A DNA stretch of 64,000 bases from Ruminococcus sp. (GTDB lineage: Bacteria; Bacillota; Clostridia; Oscillospirales; Ruminococcaceae), in assembly GCA_017529875.1 (NCBI GenBank), contig JAFXNC010000016.1:1-64000 (forward strand), in the 5' to 3' direction. Within the stretch, counting starts at the first letter, position 1. The number at the start of each line of letters is the position of its first letter. Position numbers and translations under genes: made by a program. Below the pieces are notes generated by a model, which had not been told where the DNA came from, did no database searches, and saw only the letters and a list, made by a program, of their open reading frames with translations. Of this stretch, positions 52,484 to 60,945 are shown piece by piece.

Positions 52484-53001
52484 AGCCGTTCTCTCCTTTC
52501 GTAAAGCTTTCTGATCTGTTCAAGTGTTGAATAGATGTGTTTCTTGACAGTCGTTTCCTTCATCTCCATTACCGAGGCGATCTCGCTGACAGTCAGACCT
52601 CTGCCGTAATAGAAGTAGAATATCTTCTGTGCAGTCAGCGGCCTTTTGCGGACAAGGGCGCCTATCTCGCTGATAAGCTCCCTGCCCATGAGCTCGTCCT
52701 CCACGTCGATGCTGTCGGGCAGCTCGGCGGAGACCTCGGGATTGCGTTCGACGGAGACCAGGTTTCTAAGCTTTGCCGCCAGCGAGTAGTATCTCCCCAG
52801 CTGGCGCTTTGCGATGAGCATTACGAAGGCTTCCTCATTGGGTATGGGGTCTTTGCGCTTTTCAAGAGCCTCGAACATCGCCAGCCACACGTTCTGGTAG
52901 ATGTCGTCCACATCATCGAGGGAGAAACACTTCGCCGCCACAAATCTATGGACGCTTTCTTTTGTTCCCTCGTATATCCTGTCAAAATCCTCACGGCTCA
53001 T
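52480..53001 (-). CDS. ECF-type RNA polymerase sigma factor
   Basis: About 173 residues. Region 2 has FVAAKCFSLDDVDDIYQNVW, and region 4 FYFYYGRGLTVSEIASVMEMKETTVKKHIYSTL. No region 3, as expected for sigma-70 group 4. A GTG at 53010 would begin inside the GGGAGGTG binding site, so I use the ATG at 53001, 7 bases after it. It probably responds to an envelope signal through the membrane protein encoded downstream. I do not see a clear auto-regulated promoter in 53002-53157. Confidence 0.88.
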   Translation of the reverse strand: MSREDFDRIYEGTKESVHRFVAAKCFSLDDVDDIYQNVWLAMFEALEKRKDPIPNEEAFVMLIAKRQLGRYYSLAAKLRNLVSVERNPEVSAELPDSIDVEDELMGRELISEIGALVRKRPLTAQKIFYFYYGRGLTVSEIASVMEMKETTVKKHIYSTLEQIRKLYERRERL

Positions 53002-53157
53002 ATTTCTCACCTCCCGGACTGTCGAGATCGCTCCGCGGATATATGCCGGCGGAGCAGTTCATTAAAAGCGCTTTCATCTAAGTATTGCATATTATGGGGC
53101 AAAAGTTATGAACACTGTGTAAACAATGCGGAGCCGGAGTTCCGGAGGACAGCTTTC

Positions 53158-53277
53158 AGGCGCTGCGCATTGTAACGTAAAGGCACTTCCGTCATAGTAA
53201 CGACAGAAGTGCCTTAAATGAAACATCTTTATCGCGCCTGCGCTTTGATACCCCCTCTTTTATTATGCGCAGCGCCG
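53158..53277. repeat. Dispersed palindromic repeat family B, copy 3
   Basis: CAGGCGCTGCGCATTGTAACG, AAGGCACTTCCGTC / GACAGAAGTGCCTT hairpin, ATCTTTATCGCGCCTGCGC, and TTATTATGCGCAGCGC. The outer GCGCTGCGCA and TGCGCAGCGC arms are perfect inverted repeats, so the complete element can fold as one long hairpin. Confidence 0.85.
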
Positions 53278-53327
53278 AGGTTTTTCTTTTGCAGCTTTGC
53301 TGTGGATTTCTCACTTTGCGCCTTGAT

Positions 53328-53396
53328 AAGGGGCTCTGCCCCTTAAACCCCGCAAGGGCGCTGCCCTTGACCCGCCAGGGGGGGATACCCCCCTGG
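53328..53396 (-). terminator. Three consecutive GC-rich hairpins
   Basis: AAGGGGCTCTGCCCCTT (53328), CAAGGGCGCTGCCCTTG (53353) and CCAGGGGGG-GATA-CCCCCCTGG type (53375). They lie after the stop of the minus-strand gene at 53424 and fill, with repeat B3, the gap 53002-53423. A similar GGGGGCTCCGCCCCC hairpin is at 9321. Confidence 0.6.
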
Positions 53397-53423
53397 ACCC
53401 CAATGCGCTCCGCGATCATCTTT

Positions 53424-54119
53424 TCAGTCCAGGAACTCCACCTCAGTCACATACATGACCTCGCAGGCTCCGTCACCCTGATCGGTGCGGCTGGTGCTGG
53501 ATTCCCAGCCGTATTCGTTCCCGAACCGCGTTCCGTATACGCTCACCAGATAGCCCTTCAGTTTTATGTGGTCGCCCCGGCGGATCTTCTTGATGTCGTG
53601 GCTCACCCCGAAATTTGCCGGTATCAGATGGTTGTTGGAAAAGTGGCTCAGAAGATAGCCCGTGCCGCCGATAGCCACTACCTTGCCCACGTCGGTGGGG
53701 TCAAGATCCATGACAAGCGCTCTGTTGTTGTGATCCCAGCCGTAGTCGATAAGCTCGTTGGTGGCGGCTACCTTGCCCCAGGCGATGCCCACGTCCATGG
53801 GCGAAATTGCGTCCGCCATGCTGGTAAAGCCGAAATACCGCCTCGTATGCACCGCCAGCCCCTCGATCTCATAGGCGTACTCGAAGGTCACATGGACGTC
53901 GAAGCCGAAGGAGGATATGTGTGCGCTGCCGTCGGCGGGGGTCTGTATGGGGTCGCCTATTCCTGCGATGCTGCGGCGCTCGCCGATATCGTAGATCTCC
54001 CGGGCGATGAACAGCAGCAGCAGTATGCACAGTAGTATCAGCACCACCAGCAGTATCTTCTTGCGAAGGGGTTTTTTCTCTTTTATTGTCCAGGTCTGTC
54101 CCTGAAAGCTTTCCTCCAT
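53424..54119 (-). CDS. Single-pass membrane protein of unknown function
   Basis: 231 residues. Basic N-terminus (KEKKPLRKK), one membrane helix about 21-42 (ILLVVLILLCILLLLFIA), then an extracytoplasmic domain of about 180 residues. The domain contains RYFGFTSMADAISPMDVGIAWGKVAA and LKGYLVSVYGTRFGNEYGWESS; it looks beta-rich, with OB-like character (GDHIKLKGYLVSV), but has no family I can name. It is 13 bases downstream of mnmE and so may be co-transcribed with it. Confidence 0.7.
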   Translation of the reverse strand: MEESFQGQTWTIKEKKPLRKKILLVVLILLCILLLLFIAREIYDIGERRSIAGIGDPIQTPADGSAHISSFGFDVHVTFEYAYEIEGLAVHTRRYFGFTSMADAISPMDVGIAWGKVAATNELIDYGWDHNNRALVMDLDPTDVGKVVAIGGTGYLLSHFSNNHLIPANFGVSHDIKKIRRGDHIKLKGYLVSVYGTRFGNEYGWESSTSRTDQGDGACEVMYVTEVEFLD

Positions 54120-54132
54120 GCTGCTGCCTCCT

Positions 54133-55515
54133 TTACTTGCCTACGCAGAATTTCGAGAACACCTCGCCCACCACAGCCTCGGAGATGCTCTCTCCGGTGA
54201 GCTCCATGAGCTTTGATACCGCGTGGTCGGTGAGGACTGTCACCGCGTCAAGGGTCTCGCCGCTCTGCGCTGCGGTGAGGGCTTCTCTGAGCGTTTCGAG
54301 GGCGGCCTCGGCGCAGCGTTTCTGGCGCTCGTTGGCGAATACCGTCATGTCCGCGTCATATGTATCTGCCCCGAACAGCTCCGACACCGCCGCAGTCAGC
54401 TCCGCCAGTCCCTCGCCGTTTTTCGCTGACAGCTCCAGTATCCGGGCGTTGAGATCCGCGAACTCCTCCCGGCTCACCCTTGCCCCTAAGTCGCTTTTAT
54501 TGAGGACGATGATGAGGCGCTTGCCCAGCTGCCGTATGTAATCGAGCAGCTCCCTGTCCTCGGCGTCGAGGGGGGACGATGTATCGAATACCGCGATTAT
54601 CAGCGCACACTGGTCAAGGCGTTTCTTCGCCAGGGATACTCCGATCTGCTCGATGCGGTCATCGCTGCCGCGTATGCCAGCCGTATCGGATAGCCGCAGC
54701 TCCAGCTCCCCCAGGCGGGCGGTCTCTTCGATGACGTCCCGGGTGGTGCCGGCCTCGTCGGTGACGATGGAGCGCTCATACCCCAGCAGGGTGTTCATCA
54801 GCGTGGACTTGCCCACATTGGGCTTGCCCGCGATCACCGTATCTATGCCGGTGCGCAGCACCATGCCGCAGTCGTAGTCCCGCAGCAGGGCTTCAAGCTC
54901 CCCCGCCGCCGAGGACAGTGTCTCCCGGAGGGCGCCGTCCTCCACCGCGGGCAGGTCTTCCTCCGGGTAATCAACCCATGCCGCCAGCTCGCCCAAGAGC
55001 GTCACCAGCTGCCGCTTTACGCCGTCGATGCGGGAAAAGAGCCTTCCCTCCCTTGTCAGCCGCGCCGAGCGCAGCAGCAGGTCGCCCCTCGCCGAGATCA
55101 TGTCCGCCACGGCCTCGGCCTGGGTCAGGGAGAGCTTGCCGTTGAGGAAGGCACGTTTGGTGAACTCGCCCCTGTCGGCCTGCTCGCAGCCGTTGGCAAG
55201 GCAGAGCCGGAGGATGCTTTTGGTGATATAGATGCCGCCGTGACAGGAGATCTCGGCGGTGTCTTCTCCTGTATAGGAATGGGGTGCGCGGAACACCGTG
55301 AGCATGGCGTCGTCGAGGACCCGCCCATCGGCGGGGTCAACAACTCTGCCGTAGCAGCAGGTATACCCCGGCATCTCAGCCACGGTCTTGCCGCCGAAGG
55401 GTCGGAATATCCTCCCGGCGCAGTCCAGCGCCCCCTCGCCGCTTATCCTGATCACGGCCAGTCCGCCCTCCGCAAGAGGGGTCGATACAGCACATACCGT
55501 TGACACGGCCTTCAC
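54133..55515 (-). CDS. mnmE: tRNA uridine-5-carboxymethylaminomethyl modification GTPase MnmE
   Basis: 460 residues, family length. N-terminal tetrahydrofolate-binding domain 1-120, helical domain, G domain inserted at about 215-380 with G1 GKPNVGKST, G2/G3 DEAGTTRDVIEE and SDTAGIR, G4 LNKSDLG, and the C-terminal Cys motif FCVGK (CIGK in most). With MnmG it makes the xm5 side chain on U34 of tRNAs. GTG start at 55515 with AAGGAAAGGA upstream, overlapping the stop of the Cys-cluster gene (GTGA). mnmG is not in the window. Confidence 0.96.
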   Translation of the reverse strand: MKAVSTVCAVSTPLAEGGLAVIRISGEGALDCAGRIFRPFGGKTVAEMPGYTCCYGRVVDPADGRVLDDAMLTVFRAPHSYTGEDTAEISCHGGIYITKSILRLCLANGCEQADRGEFTKRAFLNGKLSLTQAEAVADMISARGDLLLRSARLTREGRLFSRIDGVKRQLVTLLGELAAWVDYPEEDLPAVEDGALRETLSSAAGELEALLRDYDCGMVLRTGIDTVIAGKPNVGKSTLMNTLLGYERSIVTDEAGTTRDVIEETARLGELELRLSDTAGIRGSDDRIEQIGVSLAKKRLDQCALIIAVFDTSSPLDAEDRELLDYIRQLGKRLIIVLNKSDLGARVSREEFADLNARILELSAKNGEGLAELTAAVSELFGADTYDADMTVFANERQKRCAEAALETLREALTAAQSGETLDAVTVLTDHAVSKLMELTGESISEAVVGEVFSKFCVGK

Positions 55516-55991
55516 TCCTTTCCTTGTTCGGCACAGATCACAGCGCCGTCCTTGCAGGGTCTTATCAGTGCGGGGCAGCGCTCCGCTTCCTTGAATACTT
55601 CCTCCGCTATACCGGCGCAGATACGCCTTATCAGCTCCGGCGGACGGCTGTTTGCCACGGGGCAGTCCGGGGAGAGGGTCAGCACAAGGCTTTCATCCCG
55701 CCGCATGACCGTCACAGGCCACAGGGCGCACTCAAAGGGTTTTTCCCCGCCCATGATGCAGCCCCGCTCCGGGTCCAGCAGCGGACACTGTGCCTCACCG
55801 CCGGGCAGCGGCTTCATGCAGAGCCTGAGGGCGCCTCCGAGCTCAATGAACCTCTGCTCCGGGAGCAGGGATATAATCTTCTCTTTGGTCTCCGGGGTTA
55901 TCACCGGGGTGCCGGCGACGTCGCAGCCGTCGAATATACAGCACAGCCTGCACGCAGCGCAGTCCTCCGCTGAGATAAGTCCTTTCAGCAC
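55512..55991 (-). CDS. YkgJ-like cysteine-cluster protein
   Basis: 159 residues. Pattern CAACRLCCIFDGC at the start, then CPLLDPERGCIM and KPFECALWP, and DCPVAN near the end, the layout of the YkgJ family that chelates zinc or iron. Family members are of unknown role and often sit near tRNA or Fe-S enzymes. GTG start at 55991 with GGGGGAAAGG upstream. Its stop overlaps the mnmE start, so the two are translated together, which hints at a link with tRNA modification (inference). Confidence 0.8.
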   Translation of the reverse strand: MLKGLISAEDCAACRLCCIFDGCDVAGTPVITPETKEKIISLLPEQRFIELGGALRLCMKPLPGGEAQCPLLDPERGCIMGGEKPFECALWPVTVMRRDESLVLTLSPDCPVANSRPPELIRRICAGIAEEVFKEAERCPALIRPCKDGAVICAEQGKE

Positions 55992-56076
55992 GGCCTTTCC
56001 CCCTTTGTCATACTATCGAAAACGGGTATTTCTCCGCCGCCCGGCGAAGGAATACCCGTATTTGAGTTAAAGCGAT

Positions 56077-58317
56077 TTACATATCCGCTCTGATCCTGTC
56101 GATGTGGGTCTGAGTGTGTCCGCCGGAAATGGATACGGTCAGACAGAAATCGGTAGCGCCCACCGACTTGGCGAACTGCACCATGCTTACATTAACGTAA
56201 CGGAAATCCGCCACGTAGATCTTCTCGAAGCTGTGGGTCAGGAAAGGCACTGTGGCGTTGGCGTAGCTGTCCTTGAGGATGACAAGCACTCTGCCGTTCT
56301 TCACAGGGGTCTTGATCTCGCAGATATCGAGGTCGTCGCCCAAAGTGCAGCCGTAGCAGTTCTGACCGGATACCCAGTCGAAGAACAGCGAATGACCCTT
56401 GTTCTCGTTGATGTAGGAGAAGGTGCTGTCCCAGTAGTTTACTTCAAGCTGGTCGTTGTTGTCGGGCTTGTAGTAGGTCATGGTCTCGGGGTTGTTCCAG
56501 ATTTCCTGATTGTTGTTGCTGAATGCGTACATGGTTCCCACGAAGCCGTCTATCACGCACTTTTCGTAGGTGGAGAGGTCCTTCCAGGTGTCGGCAAGAC
56601 CGGCGTCCTCCACGAACTTGCTCATGGCGTAGTATGCGCCCAGGGGCTGCCAGTGGTGGTCGGTGCGGGAGTAGATATACTCGTCGGCGTGGTTGGCAAG
56701 GGTTTCGTAAACGTCCACGTTGATGACGTTTTGCAGGTGGTTGCCCACGTTGATTATAGCCTCATGCTGGTCGGTGAACTGGTCTGCCATGTTCTTGGGC
56801 ATATAGTAGGCCGATGCCAGCGGGCAGTAGAGGTTGAAGACGTTCACTTTGTCGCCGAGGGCCGTCTTGTACTGGTTGAGCACCGAGGCATAATCCGCGC
56901 CCACGTCAAAGAGGCCGTAGAATGCGGGCATAGCCCTTACGCTGGAGCCGGAGCCGGTGATGACCACGTTGCCTGCCCACTCGCCCTCGTCGGGGACCTC
57001 GATGTGCTTTTTGGTCTCAAGCGATACAGAGGTGGTCTGTGAGGGAGTGGTGCCGGGGACAGCCTCGCCGGCGCTGTCGTCGCCTGCGGGGGTGGTCTGC
57101 TCGGTCTCCTTCTCGGCGGGGCCGGTGTAGAGCGTTACCTTGGAGGTCTGCTTGTTCTTGTCGTTGTCGTCCAGGGTCTCCTTCTTGCCGCCGGGCACGT
57201 CACCGACGACCTTGACGTCGCCGATGTTGATGCCGAACAGGTTGGAGAAAGTGTCGGAAAAGCCTTTAAGGCTCTCGCGGTTGGGTATGGTGTCGGTATA
57301 GTAGGTGGTGACGCCCTCGGTGAACTCGCCGCTGAACCAAGTTTTAAGGTTGAAGGAGGGCATCTCGGCGTACATTCTGTTTTCGGTCTCTACCACGCCG
57401 CTTTCGCGTTTCATCACCAGCAGGGCGATGCCTGCGCCGAAGACTATCAGTATGCAGAGCGCGGCATTGAGAAAGCTGAATTCAGCCTCGTAGTGCCGGA
57501 ACTTGGGCTTTTTGCGGCGGGGTCTCTGGAGGACTGCTTCCTCTGCGGGGCTGAGCCGGGCTCTTTCCCTTACGCGGGAGGAAGGCTGTACGTCCTCCAC
57601 CGGGCGCTGTCTGCGGGAGGAGGGCTGTGCATCCTCTACCGGGCGCTGTCTGCGGGGTGAGGGCTGAACGTCCTCCACAGGGCGCTGTCTGCGGGAGGAG
57701 GGCTGAACGTCCTCCACAGGGCGCTGCCTGCGGGGTGAGGGCTGTGCATCCTCCACAGGGCGCTGTCTGCGGGAGGAGGGCTGAACGTCCTCTACCGGGC
57801 GCTGTCTGCGGGAGGAGGGCTGTACATCCTCCACAGGGCGCTGTCTGCGGGGTGAGGGCTGAACGTCCTCCACAGGGCGCTGACGGCGGGGGGCAGGTTC
57901 CTCGGCGGGAGCGGGCTCCGGTGCCTCGGGCTGCCTTGCGGCGGACATCTTCCGCCTCATATCCTCGGAGAGCTGTATCTCGATGGTGCGCTTGGTGGTG
58001 CCGGTGCGTGCGGGGCGCTTTTCGGGCTCCGGCGCTCTTTTTGGGGCTTCGGGCTCTTTGTCCAGCCAGATGCTTTTCTCGGGAGGCGCGGAGTTTTCGT
58101 CGCGCCAGATGCTGTTGCTCTTTTCCTCACGGCGGGTCTTGATATCCGAGACCATTTTCTCATAGACCTCGGGAGACTTGGTCTCGGGGTCCTTGTATTT
58201 GTGAGCGTCGATAGGATCGGAGCGGGAATCTATGTTGCTCAGCTTGCGGAGGCTGTCAAGATAAGCCGCCTCAAGCTTTTCGCTGTCGGGAAATATATAG
58301 TTGTTCTTATCAGACAT
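56077..58317 (-). CDS. DHHW-family (AlgX/DltD-like) acyltransferase partner with cytosolic repeat region
   Basis: 746 residues. Residues 1-270 are cytosolic, charged and proline-rich, with eight copies of a 13-residue unit RRQRPVEDxQPSx. One membrane helix is at about 288-305 (AALCILIVFGAGIALLVM). The external part (about 310-746) carries the family motif RTDHHWQPLGAYYAM and an SGNH-like VITGSGSSV, LKDSYANATVPFL and related blocks. DHHW proteins work with an MBOAT protein to put acyl groups on exported polysaccharide. It is 13 bases after the MBOAT gene and shares its promoter. The repeat region is unusual for the family. Confidence 0.88.
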   Translation of the reverse strand: MSDKNNYIFPDSEKLEAAYLDSLRKLSNIDSRSDPIDAHKYKDPETKSPEVYEKMVSDIKTRREEKSNSIWRDENSAPPEKSIWLDKEPEAPKRAPEPEKRPARTGTTKRTIEIQLSEDMRRKMSAARQPEAPEPAPAEEPAPRRQRPVEDVQPSPRRQRPVEDVQPSSRRQRPVEDVQPSSRRQRPVEDAQPSPRRQRPVEDVQPSSRRQRPVEDVQPSPRRQRPVEDAQPSSRRQRPVEDVQPSSRVRERARLSPAEEAVLQRPRRKKPKFRHYEAEFSFLNAALCILIVFGAGIALLVMKRESGVVETENRMYAEMPSFNLKTWFSGEFTEGVTTYYTDTIPNRESLKGFSDTFSNLFGINIGDVKVVGDVPGGKKETLDDNDKNKQTSKVTLYTGPAEKETEQTTPAGDDSAGEAVPGTTPSQTTSVSLETKKHIEVPDEGEWAGNVVITGSGSSVRAMPAFYGLFDVGADYASVLNQYKTALGDKVNVFNLYCPLASAYYMPKNMADQFTDQHEAIINVGNHLQNVINVDVYETLANHADEYIYSRTDHHWQPLGAYYAMSKFVEDAGLADTWKDLSTYEKCVIDGFVGTMYAFSNNNQEIWNNPETMTYYKPDNNDQLEVNYWDSTFSYINENKGHSLFFDWVSGQNCYGCTLGDDLDICEIKTPVKNGRVLVILKDSYANATVPFLTHSFEKIYVADFRYVNVSMVQFAKSVGATDFCLTVSISGGHTQTHIDRIRADM
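57583..57894. repeat. 39-bp minisatellite in the DHHW gene
   Basis: Eight tandem units of 39 bases coding for RRQRPVEDVQPSP variants (V/A and P/S alternate). The near-identity at DNA level predicts length variation between strains. Unit count and phase keep the reading frame. Confidence 0.9.
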
Positions 58318-58330
58318 TTTGTTGCCTCCG

Positions 58331-59752
58331 TCAGAATCTGAAATACAGGAACGGATTGTTGGTGGTATTCAGCAGCAGCAGCGAGCTGATTATCAGTATG
58401 GCGGCATTCATCACGATGCCGGCGCTGCGCATGAAGTAATATCTGCTCGGTATCTTCTCGGCAAGCTCCTTGAGCTTGGGGATGACCGGCGTAGAAAGGG
58501 CTGCGGCGGCGATGATAAGGAAGATGTTGGAGAAGAACACCTGCCTCGACACCACGTTGGAGAAGGAGTTGCCGTTGGCGCCGACGACAGCCTTGAAGAA
58601 GCTGCCCAGTGCGCCGAAGTTCTCGAAGTAGAATATACCGAAGCCCAGGATAATGATGACCTTGGTATAGATGTGGGCGAATACCGGGTGCCAGTTCTTG
58701 TAACGCTTTTTGCCCAGCTTCATCTCCATGAACACGAACAGTCCGTAGTACAGTCCCCAGATGACGAAGTTCCAGCTGGCGCCGTGCCAAAGTCCGGTGC
58801 AGAACCATACTAAGAACAGTCCGCCGTACTTGCGGCGCTTGCCGAAGATAGGCACATAGAGCAGGTAGTCACGGAAGAAGGTACCCAAAGAGATATGCCA
58901 TCTCTGCCAGAACTCGGTTATGCTCTTGCAGACGAAGGGGTATTTGAAGTTCTCGTCGAAGTGGAATCCGAATATCCGTCCCAGGCCTATGGCGATATCG
59001 GAGTAGCCGGAGAAGTCGAAGTAATACCACAGCGCCACCATTGCGGCACCCAGCCATGCGCCCAGCACCGATACGGTGCCCACGTTGCTGTAACCGTTCT
59101 CGGAGCTGCCGAAAAGCTGTGTTACCACGGTATTGAGGCTGTTGGCGATGATGACCTTCTTGCCTATGCCCAGGATTATGCGGGAAAAGCCGTCGGAGAT
59201 GTCCTTGAGGTTGGTGCGGCGCTCGTCGATCTCCTCGGCGATAGTTGAATACCTTACGATAGGTCCGGCGATGAGCTGGGGGAACATGGACACATAGAGC
59301 AGGAACTTATGGAACTGCTTCTGCACCTTCACCTTGCCCCAGTAGCAGTCTATCGAATAGGATAATGTCTGGAAGGTATAGAAGGAGATACCGATAGGCA
59401 GCTTGATATCCGGCACCGGGATGTTTATGTGGAGCAGGGCGTTGATGTTCTCAACGAAGAACCCGCTGTACTTGAATATGCCCAGCACGCCGATATCCAC
59501 CACGACTGCCAGTATCAGGGCGTGTTTTTTCTGCTTTTGCGACTTGGCCCGGCCTATGGTGAGGCCGGTCATGTAGTTCAGGAACGAATATGCTATGAGC
59601 ATGACTACCCATACCGGCTCGCCCCAGGCATAGAAGATCAGCGAGAACACCAGCAGTACGATATTACGCGCCTCTATCTTGCGGGCGATGAAATACACCA
59701 GCAGGCACAGCGGCATGAAGAAGTATATGAAAAACAGATCCGCAAAAACCAA
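58331..59752 (-). CDS. MBOAT-family membrane O-acyltransferase (AlgI/DltB-like)
   Basis: 473 residues, about ten membrane helices. Family blocks: FYAWGEPVWV, LPIGISFYTFQTLSY, MFPQLIAGPIVRY, FWQRWHISLGTFFRDYL, and the catalytic His in GLWHGASWNFVIWG. It moves acetyl groups across the membrane for transfer to an exported polymer, with the DHHW protein downstream as likely partner. TTG start at 59752, supported by GAGAGGG 8 bases upstream. The transcript starts at a consensus promoter with a long leader holding a cre-like palindrome. Confidence 0.92.
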   Translation of the reverse strand: MVFADLFFIYFFMPLCLLVYFIARKIEARNIVLLVFSLIFYAWGEPVWVVMLIAYSFLNYMTGLTIGRAKSQKQKKHALILAVVVDIGVLGIFKYSGFFVENINALLHINIPVPDIKLPIGISFYTFQTLSYSIDCYWGKVKVQKQFHKFLLYVSMFPQLIAGPIVRYSTIAEEIDERRTNLKDISDGFSRIILGIGKKVIIANSLNTVVTQLFGSSENGYSNVGTVSVLGAWLGAAMVALWYYFDFSGYSDIAIGLGRIFGFHFDENFKYPFVCKSITEFWQRWHISLGTFFRDYLLYVPIFGKRRKYGGLFLVWFCTGLWHGASWNFVIWGLYYGLFVFMEMKLGKKRYKNWHPVFAHIYTKVIIILGFGIFYFENFGALGSFFKAVVGANGNSFSNVVSRQVFFSNIFLIIAAAALSTPVIPKLKELAEKIPSRYYFMRSAGIVMNAAILIISSLLLLNTTNNPFLYFRF

Positions 59753-59820
59753 ATCAGTTACCCTCTCTTTAATTCATTTTTTCTTTCCGTCAGATACTTT
59801 CCCAAGGCCGTCCCGGGAAG

Positions 59821-59834
59821 CGAAAACGTTTTCG
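59821..59834. promoter_or_regulatory. Palindrome CGAAAACGTTTTCG, cre/LacI-type operator
   Basis: Perfect 14-base palindrome. It differs from the ideal CcpA site TGAAAACGTTTTCA only at the outermost pair. It lies in the leader, about 42 bases downstream of the -10 box, where binding would block elongation. So carbon-dependent or LacI-family repression of the MBOAT/DHHW operon is likely. Confidence 0.6.
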
Positions 59835-59875
59835 ATAATAAAAGTTTTTCTGTCATCCGACAAAACGGCATAATA

Positions 59876-59904
59876 ATTATATCATTTAATAAGATTTCTG
59901 TCAA
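59876..59904 (-). promoter_or_regulatory. Consensus promoter of the MBOAT/DHHW operon
   Basis: Minus-strand TTGACA (59904-59899), 17-base spacer, TATAAT (59881-59876). The rest of the 425-base gap (59905-60097) shows no gene. Confidence 0.85.
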
Positions 59905-60097
59905 GCGTAATTCTGCACAAACAGGATAACAGGGCATCGCGGAAATAAAGGCATTTTGCCGCCTGCGGGGAATGTCAAAATATTAACAAGGGAGATTTTC
60001 TTCTCAGTTCGGGGAGCGAGATCGGTGAGGATCATCCTGCTTTGGGCACCAAGCCGCTTTTCGCTTTTCGCTAATACCCCCGCGCCGCCTCCGCCGC

Positions 60098-60126
60098 TTG
60101 ACATACCGCTTTAAAAAAGGTATAAT
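60098..60126 (+). promoter_or_regulatory. Consensus promoter of pyrK-pyrD
   Basis: TTGACA (60098-60103), 17-base spacer, TATAAT (60121-60126). The leader is only about 45 bases, too short for a PyrR attenuator. Confidence 0.85.
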
Positions 60127-60177
60127 ATTCTCAAAGGCTCCCCCGGAGCACGCATTTTATTGTAAAGGAATGATAGG

Positions 60178-60945
60178 ATGTATAAACAGGGTCTTTATCC
60201 CATAGTCCGGAAATCCGCCTCAGCTAAGGGTATCTTCGATATCACCGTCCTCTGCCCGGAGGCCGCTGACCTCGCTCAGCCCGGACAGTTCGCTCAGGTG
60301 CTGGCGGAGGGGTTCTTCCTGCGCCGCCCGATCTCTATATGCGGCATCGACAAGGCCAAAGGCACCCTGCGCCTCGTCTTTGAGGTGCGCGGCAAGGGCA
60401 CCGAACAGCTCTCCCGGCTCAACGTCGGCGACAACATCGACCTCATGGCTCCCCTGGGACATGGCTTCACCAAGGCAGAGGGCAAGGCCGTCTGCGTCGG
60501 CGGCGGTATCGGCGTGCCCCCCATGCTGGGGATCGCATCGGAGTACGGCAGCGATGCCGTGGCGATAACCGGTTTCCGCAACGCCGCTGCGGTGATCCTT
60601 CAGGAGGACTTCAAGGCTGCGGGCTGCGATACCGTCCTCTGCACCGACGACGGCTCGGCGGGCATACACGGTTTCGTTACGACGGCTCTCGAGGAGCATT
60701 TGCAGAAGGAAAAGCCCGGCATCATCTACGCCTGCGGCCCCACACCCATGCTCAAAGCTGTGGCGGGGCTGGCTGAAAAGTACGGCGTGCGCTGCGAGGT
60801 CTCCCTCGAACAGAGGATGGCCTGCGGAGTAGGCGCCTGTCTGGGCTGCGCCGTCAAGATCAACCGTGGCGGCAAGGAGGCCTTCCTGCACGTCTGCAAG
60901 GACGGCCCGGTATTCGATGCAAAGGAGGTAGTTTTCGATGGCTGA
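60178..60945 (+). CDS. pyrK: Dihydroorotate dehydrogenase electron transfer subunit PyrK
   Basis: 255 residues. FAD-binding ferredoxin-reductase domain (FLRRPISICGI, then GTEQLSRLNVGD), NAD(P)-binding GGGIGVPPMLGIA, and the C-terminal [2Fe-2S] cluster motif CGVGACLGCAVKI...HVCKDGPVF. It passes electrons from PyrD to NAD+. ATG with AAAGGAATGATAGG upstream. It overlaps pyrD by 8 bases, so the two are made together as the class 1B enzyme. Confidence 0.95.
   Translation: MYKQGLYPIVRKSASAKGIFDITVLCPEAADLAQPGQFAQVLAEGFFLRRPISICGIDKAKGTLRLVFEVRGKGTEQLSRLNVGDNIDLMAPLGHGFTKAEGKAVCVGGGIGVPPMLGIASEYGSDAVAITGFRNAAAVILQEDFKAAGCDTVLCTDDGSAGIHGFVTTALEEHLQKEKPGIIYACGPTPMLKAVAGLAEKYGVRCEVSLEQRMACGVGACLGCAVKINRGGKEAFLHVCKDGPVFDAKEVVFDG

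Noticed and set aside
57583-57894. CRISPR-like 39-bp repeats
   Set aside because: The units are coding repeats in frame within the DHHW protein, without spacers.
59905-60097. Small gene between the MBOAT operon and pyrK
   Set aside because: A 67-residue minus-strand frame exists but has no ribosome binding site or recognisable features.
60127-60177. PyrR attenuator before pyrK
   Set aside because: The leader is only about 45 bases and has no antiterminator/terminator pair.
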